Below are positions 6,522-10,124 of a DNA stretch of 10,124 bases, one piece after another; within the stretch, counting starts at the first letter, position 1, and every line of letters starts with the position of its first letter. The position numbers and the translations under genes are program-made. The stretch lies in contig JAHFVB010000131.1 in NCBI GenBank assembly GCA_023264755.1, positions 1 to 10,124 of the forward strand, in the 5' to 3' direction. A model generated the notes under the pieces. The model was not told where the DNA came from. It made no database searches and was given only the letters and a program-made list of their open reading frames with translations. This DNA is from Mycobacterium sp. (lineage in GTDB: Bacteria; Actinomycetota; Actinomycetes; Mycobacteriales; Mycobacteriaceae).

Positions 6522-6650
6522 TTACTGCTTCCGGTGGGTGAGCGACGCGTCCAGCGTGGCGAGCGTGTGGGCGAGAGTTGTCGCTCAGAGCCGGGCAGTT
6601 CGGTTACTCCATCCCGTGGGCGAGCAACGCATCGAGCGCGGCAAGCGCAT
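6487..6650 (-). repeat. 82-base tandem duplication covering the 3' end of the isomerase-fold gene
   Basis: Copy A (6487-6568) and copy B (6569-6650) are adjacent direct repeats. The first 40 bases (6487-6526 and 6569-6608) are identical; of the next 42 bases, 31 match by eye. Copy B contains the real stop and last codons of the minus-strand gene (ALAALDALLAHGME-stop). Copy A, beyond that stop, reads as a decayed equivalent, TLATLDASLTHRKQ-stop. It is therefore a duplicated gene end lying downstream of the functional one. Confidence 0.8.
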
Positions 6651-7389
6651 GCGGTTGCCCCGAGGGCACAACCCCCTTGCCGCGCGTCCACGCCCATAGT
6701 GCGAGTTCGCCCACCGGCGCACTGACCGAGGCCGCCGGCTCGCCTCCCGCGGCTCGCACGGCCCGCGGCGCCCCGGAGCCAACTTCGGCCGCCGCGTCCG
6801 GGGCGGTCCACGCGCCGACGTCCGCGAGCCACCGCTGGCCGGTATCGGTCGCGACGAACTCCACCACGGCCTGCGACCGGTAAGTCGCCCCGTCGGGCAA
6901 CCACCCCCACATCACGTCCACCGCGTGGTCGATGGCCCCCGCGGCCACGTCCTGCGCGAGCGGCGTGACCGGCAACCCCGCCGCCAACTCGGCGTCCACC
7001 CGGTGCATCGTCGCCTCGTAGGTCTGCATGCGCCGGGTGAATCCGACGGTCTGGTCGGGCGGCCACCACGACCAGCAGGGCTCGGCGTCGTCGCGCTTCA
7101 CGAGCTGTGACAGCAGCGCGCCCGTCGCGCGCTCGCGCAGCTCCAACAGGTCGGCGAGCGCATCGGGCCGGGCCGGTTTGGCCGCTTCGATCGCCGGGAG
7201 CTCGGCACCACTCTGAACCCGATGTTCGAGCACGCCGGCCCAGAAGAAGTGCACGTTGACCAGGTGCCACAACAGATCCGAGGCCGACCAGTCCGGGCAG
7301 GTGGGGCAGCGGGCGCCCGGATCGGTGCCGGCCATCACCTCGGCAAAGCGGCGGGCTTCGGAATCGATTACTGCGAGCCGGTCCATCAT
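6604..7389 (-). CDS. Maleylpyruvate isomerase family mycothiol-dependent-type enzyme (DinB fold)
   Basis: The 261-residue protein has an N-terminal DinB-like four-helix metal-binding domain and a smaller C-terminal domain. CPDWSASDLLWHL (31-43) corresponds to the CPGWSVxDLxxHL motif. His42, Glu125 and His129 (in YEATMHR-VDAEL) match the expected His, Glu-x3-His zinc ligands of mycothiol-dependent maleylpyruvate isomerase. GELALWAWTRGKG (227-239) is the family's usual C-terminal motif. Known relatives use mycothiol, the actinobacterial thiol, but most paralogues have no assigned substrate, so the specific reaction here is unknown. Two ATGs (7389 and 7386) could start it; neither has a clear Shine-Dalgarno. 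It begins 37 bases after the stop of the ABC binding-protein gene on the same strand, so co-transcription is plausible. Its 3' end is duplicated in the downstream flank. Confidence 0.85.
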   Translation of the reverse strand: MMDRLAVIDSEARRFAEVMAGTDPGARCPTCPDWSASDLLWHLVNVHFFWAGVLEHRVQSGAELPAIEAAKPARPDALADLLELRERATGALLSQLVKRDDAEPCWSWWPPDQTVGFTRRMQTYEATMHRVDAELAAGLPVTPLAQDVAAGAIDHAVDVMWGWLPDGATYRSQAVVEFVATDTGQRWLADVGAWTAPDAAAEVGSGAPRAVRAAGGEPAASVSAPVGELALWAWTRGKGVVPSGQPHALAALDALLAHGME

Positions 7390-7426
7390 TCGATGATGCC
7401 AGGGTGGCGCCGACCCCGACCCGCCA

Positions 7427-8326
7427 CTACAGCGGCAGCAGGATGTTCTTCACGCTCGGATCGTTGGCCAAGTACTGCTGCACCGCGGGGTCCTGGAACG
7501 TCTCGACCAACTTCTTGATGTTGTCGGTGCCGGCCCACTTGCTGCCGATCGTCAGCTGTCCGGCGAACTCGTCAGGAGCCGGCGGCGCGAAGATCTGCCG
7601 GCTGATCGGCACCTTGGCCGCCAGGTAGTACTCCGTATAACCGACGGCCGCATCGAGATCCGGCAGCGAACGGGACTGAGCGGCGAAGTCCAGCAGGGTG
7701 AACTTCAGGTGCTTCGGGTTGCCGACGATGTCCTTCTGCGTCGCCGTCCACTTGTCGACGGCCGGGTTCAGACTGATCAGGCCGGCGCGCTCCAGCAGCC
7801 ACAACCCCTGCGCCTCGTTCGCCGGATCCGAGTACAGCGAGACGTTCGCCCCGTCCGGCAGCTGCGCGGGATCGGAATACTTGTCCGACCAGAGCCCGAA
7901 GCCCCACCGGAACACCGGCGTGGCCGCCTGCTCGCGGAAGTCCGGGTTGGCCTCCAGCACCTGGCCCAGCCACAGCTTGTGCTGATAGATGGTGCCGGCC
8001 ACCTCGCCGTCGCTGACCGCACGGTTGATCGTGTTGCTATCCGACAGGCCGCGGAACGCGATCTTGATTCCGTGCCGCGGGGCGACGTCCTTCGCGATGT
8101 ACTCGATCAGCGCCTGCTCGGCGGAATTGCCCTCGTTGGTCGCGACCACCAAGGTTGCCCCGGCAATGTCGTTGGCCGACTGCGTCTTCCCGAAGAACAA
8201 CAGCCGCACGCCGACAACCACGGCCACGACGACCACCAGGCTCACCGCGATCCAGAGCCACGTGGGCCGCCGTTTCAACTCGAACCCGTGATCGCCGGTG
8301 CCCTCGACGGTGGTAGTGGTGGCCAT
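7427..8326 (-). CDS. MetQ/NlpA-family ABC substrate-binding protein with N-terminal membrane anchor
   Basis: The 299-residue extracytoplasmic solute-binding protein feeds the permease and ATPase encoded upstream. After a polar start comes one hydrophobic helix (about 23-45), then the binding domain from about 55. Family landmarks are YQHKLWL (114-120; QHKPYL in MetQ), SDPANEAQGLWLLERAGLI (166-184), GNPKHLKF (202-209) and AAVGYTEYYLA (226-236). The whole protein contains no cysteine, so there is no lipobox; the helix must be an uncleaved anchor or a signal peptide. The two asparagines expected in the methionine pocket (AVIN and PYVN in E. coli MetQ as I recall it) align by eye with Tyr230 and Gly256, so the ligand may not be L-methionine. 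The frame stays open to 8536, but ATG 8326 has a strong AGAGGA ribosome site that overlaps the permease stop, and the upstream part is shadow of the permease. Confidence 0.88.
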   Translation of the reverse strand: MATTTTVEGTGDHGFELKRRPTWLWIAVSLVVVVAVVVGVRLLFFGKTQSANDIAGATLVVATNEGNSAEQALIEYIAKDVAPRHGIKIAFRGLSDSNTINRAVSDGEVAGTIYQHKLWLGQVLEANPDFREQAATPVFRWGFGLWSDKYSDPAQLPDGANVSLYSDPANEAQGLWLLERAGLISLNPAVDKWTATQKDIVGNPKHLKFTLLDFAAQSRSLPDLDAAVGYTEYYLAAKVPISRQIFAPPAPDEFAGQLTIGSKWAGTDNIKKLVETFQDPAVQQYLANDPSVKNILLPL

Positions 8327-8336
8327 GACATTCCTC
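8327..8336 (-). promoter_or_regulatory. Ribosome binding site of the binding-protein gene at the permease stop
   Basis: On the minus strand the permease stop TGA runs into GAGAGGA, placed 5 bases before ATG 8326. It fixes the start of the binding protein and suggests translational coupling with the permease. Confidence 0.65.
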
Positions 8337-9077
8337 TCAAGCGGTGACTGCGCGCTTGCGCAGCAGCGGGTTGGTGCCGGTGCCGATGCGGCGGTGCGGC
8401 GTGGTGAAGCGGACGAGCGCATCGCCGACGATCTGTACGGCGGCGACGGTGACCACCAAGATGACGATGGTGGCCAACATGACGCCCTGATCGAAGCGCT
8501 GATAGCCGTATGTGACTGCGACGTAACCGATACCACCTGCGCCGATGGTGCCGGCGATCGCGGAGTACTCGATCATCGCGATGACGTTGATGGTCAGGCC
8601 GCCGAGAATCGACGGGACCGCCTCGGCGAGCTGCGCGGTGCGGATGATCTGCAGCCGCGACCCGCCCGACGCGCGGGCCACCTGCACCACCGACGGCGGC
8701 ACCGAGCGCAACGAGTTCTCCACGATCCTGGTGAAGAATGCCGTTCCCGCCAGCGACATCGGGACGACCGCTGCGGCGATGCCGATGTTGGTGCCGGTGA
8801 CGAAGCGGGTGAACGGCATGATCGCCGCCATCAGGATCAGGAACGGCAGTGACCGCCCGATGCTGACGAACCAGCCGAGAATCGTGTGCAGCAAGGGGTT
8901 TTCGAATAGTCCGCCGGGGGCCAGATTGTGGACCAGCGCACCCAGCGGCACACCGACGAGCACCACGATGCTCATCACGATCCCCACCATGATCAGCGTG
9001 TCCAGCAGCGCCGGAAACAGCAACCCCGGCAGTTCGTTCACCGGCACCGTGGCATTGGCCAGCAGCGTCTCGGTCAC
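8337..9077 (-). CDS. metI: MetI-like ABC transporter permease
   Basis: A 246-residue inner-membrane permease, the length expected for MetI, with five hydrophobic segments at about 25-50, 66-90, 97-115, 155-175 and 198-222. The EAA coupling loop that docks on the ATPase is at about 131-155 (VARASGGSRLQIIRTAQL within it, with the conserved central Gly). IEYSAIAGTIGAGGIG (169-184) is a strongly conserved MetI segment. The GTG start (9077) lies within a GTGA overlap with the ATPase stop, so the two are translationally coupled. The open frame extends far upstream to 9938, but that part is the shadow of the ATPase gene. The stop is followed after 10 bases by the binding-protein gene. The symbol reflects family membership; the actual substrate is uncertain because of the unusual binding protein. 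Confidence 0.9.
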   Translation of the reverse strand: MTETLLANATVPVNELPGLLFPALLDTLIMVGIVMSIVVLVGVPLGALVHNLAPGGLFENPLLHTILGWFVSIGRSLPFLILMAAIMPFTRFVTGTNIGIAAAVVPMSLAGTAFFTRIVENSLRSVPPSVVQVARASGGSRLQIIRTAQLAEAVPSILGGLTINVIAMIEYSAIAGTIGAGGIGYVAVTYGYQRFDQGVMLATIVILVVTVAAVQIVGDALVRFTTPHRRIGTGTNPLLRKRAVTA

Positions 9078-10084
9078 GCCACCACCTCCAGCCCGGGATC
9101 GGCAGGCTCGGCGCTGGTAGTGGCCAACCCGTAGCGGGTCAACACGTCGGCGACTCGACCGCTGACCCGATCCGGAATGCCCAGCGTCGCGCCCCCGACG
9201 GTGACGCCGCCGACCTGCTGGACCGAGGCCCCCAAGACGGCCAACGGAGCACCGAGTTCGGCCGAGGCCCGCGCTATCCAGTCCGCCGGCACGTCCGGCC
9301 CGTCGTACACCACGTGCCACACTCGTTGGCCCGTCGTCGGTTCCGCCGCCGGCCCCTGGGGACGTAGGTCCGCACCCAGCGGCGAATCGGGATCGGTGAG
9401 CAGCTCCACCAGGCGGCCCGATTCGACGATGCGGCCGTGGTCCAGCCTGGCCACCGAGTCGGCGATCTTGAGCACCGTGTCCATCTCGTGGGTGATGAAC
9501 ACGATCGACAGGTTCAAGTCGTCCCGGAGCTCCCGCAGCAGCGCGACGACCGAGGAGGTCGTCGTCGGATCCAGGCCTGCGGTCGCCTCGTCGGACAGCA
9601 GCACCGACGGACGCAGGGCCAGGGCGCGAGCGATGCCCACCCGTTGCCGCTGGCCCCCCGACAGCTGGAACGGGTAGTGGTTGGCCCGCTCGGTCAACCC
9701 CACCCGGTCGAGTAGCTCGGCGACCCGCTTGCGAGCTTCGGTGGCGGTGACCCCGAGGTACTCCAGTGGCAGCGCCACGTTCTCGGCTGCAGTGCGACGC
9801 TCGAGCAACCCCGACGACTGGAAGACCGTACCGATCCGGCGGCGGGCGACCCGCAGCCGCTGCGACGACAACGTCGTCAGGTCCTCGCCGTTGACCACCA
9901 CGGACCCCGAAGTCGGTGCCGTGAGCAGGTTGATGCACTGCGCCAGCGTGCTCTTGCCGGCCCCACTGGGGCCGACGACGGCCAGGATCTCGCCGGCTTC
10001 GACGCGGAAGTTGATCCGGTCCAGCACCACGGTGCGTCCGTCGCCGCGGCCGTAGCTCTTCGTCAGGTCAGTCAGCTCGATCAT
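9074..10084 (-). CDS. metN: MetN-like ABC transporter ATP-binding protein with C-terminal NIL domain
   Basis: The 336-residue cytoplasmic ATPase powers the importer formed with the downstream permease and binding protein. Walker A GPSGAGKST (38-46), Q-loop Gln89, signature LSGGQRQR (141-148), Walker B VLLSDEAT (161-168, Asp165 and Glu166) and H-loop His199 are all intact. Residues about 250-320 form the ACT-like NIL domain (VGGVTVGGATLGIP at 291-304), which in E. coli MetN binds methionine and shuts transport down when the cell is replete (trans-inhibition). This length and architecture are typical for MetN. It is first in a minus-strand operon. ATG 10084 is the start; an AAGGA lies about 13 bases upstream, rather far, and a T-box or S-box leader could not be judged because only 40 upstream bases are in the window. 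Confidence 0.92.
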   Translation of the reverse strand: MIELTDLTKSYGRGDGRTVVLDRINFRVEAGEILAVVGPSGAGKSTLAQCINLLTAPTSGSVVVNGEDLTTLSSQRLRVARRRIGTVFQSSGLLERRTAAENVALPLEYLGVTATEARKRVAELLDRVGLTERANHYPFQLSGGQRQRVGIARALALRPSVLLSDEATAGLDPTTTSSVVALLRELRDDLNLSIVFITHEMDTVLKIADSVARLDHGRIVESGRLVELLTDPDSPLGADLRPQGPAAEPTTGQRVWHVVYDGPDVPADWIARASAELGAPLAVLGASVQQVGGVTVGGATLGIPDRVSGRVADVLTRYGLATTSAEPADPGLEVVA

Positions 10085-10124
10085 CGAAGGGGTGGCGTCC
10101 TTGAGAGTGGGGGTGCGCAGGCGT

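Noticed and set aside
6503..7270. 255-residue minus-strand frame overlapping the isomerase-fold gene
   Set aside because: It is a shifted frame of the same strand, Arg/Gly-rich and without motifs. The neighbouring frame holds the His/Glu/His ligands and family motifs.
7427..8536. Longer 369-residue form of the binding protein
   Set aside because: The extra 70 residues overlap the permease gene in another frame. ATG 8326 has a strong ribosome site and a proper membrane helix follows it.
8337..9938. A 533-residue minus-strand reading frame ending in the permease
   Set aside because: Only the part after GTG 9077 has permease features. The upstream part is Arg/Gly-rich shadow of the ATPase gene, and the GTGA overlap explains the real start.
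10085..10124. Riboswitch or T-box leader before the MetN-like gene
   Set aside because: Only 40 bases are available and they show no conserved riboswitch element; nothing can be supported.

Overview
The window is GC-rich actinobacterial chromosomal DNA, most likely from a mycobacterium (Mycobacterium/Mycolicibacterium). This rests on a DesA3-type acyl-CoA desaturase with the characteristic MAITD start, a protein of the mycothiol-dependent maleylpyruvate isomerase fold, strong G/C third-position codon bias and a probable leaderless start. No tRNA, rRNA, CRISPR array, integrase or transposase was seen.

Left part, + strand (1-2497): two tandem paralogues. The first is cut by the left window edge, so only its C-terminal part is present. 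The second is complete: five predicted membrane segments followed by a roughly 400-residue PQQ-like beta-propeller domain that the positive-inside rule places outside the cytoplasm. A hairpin follows the stop codon of the first.

Middle part, + strand (2684-6321): a GT4-type glycosyltransferase gene overlaps by 4 bases a gene for a helical-barrel (alpha/alpha) carbohydrate-enzyme-like protein. The two belong to a recurrent bacterial pair probably acting on the same glycan. A membrane fatty acyl desaturase of the DesA3 type follows after a 210-base gap. Its usual reductase partner is not in the window.

Convergence zone (6307-6651): the desaturase meets a minus-strand gene. This short region is dense in structure. 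It holds a hairpin carrying the desaturase stop codon in its loop, three 46-47-base tandem repeats that supply three identical right arms for that hairpin, a 20-base perfect inverted repeat, and an 82-base direct duplication that copies the last codons and the 3' flank of the minus-strand gene.

Right part, - strand (10084 down to 6604): a compact operon encoding a MetN-like ATPase with a NIL domain, a MetI-like permease (GTGA overlap) and a MetQ/NlpA-family binding protein (10-base gap). A DinB-fold mycothiol-dependent-enzyme-like gene follows 37 bases downstream. The binding protein has no cysteine, so it is not a lipoprotein and appears to be held by an N-terminal membrane helix. It also seems to lack both asparagines expected in a methionine pocket. 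The ABC system may therefore import something other than L-methionine.
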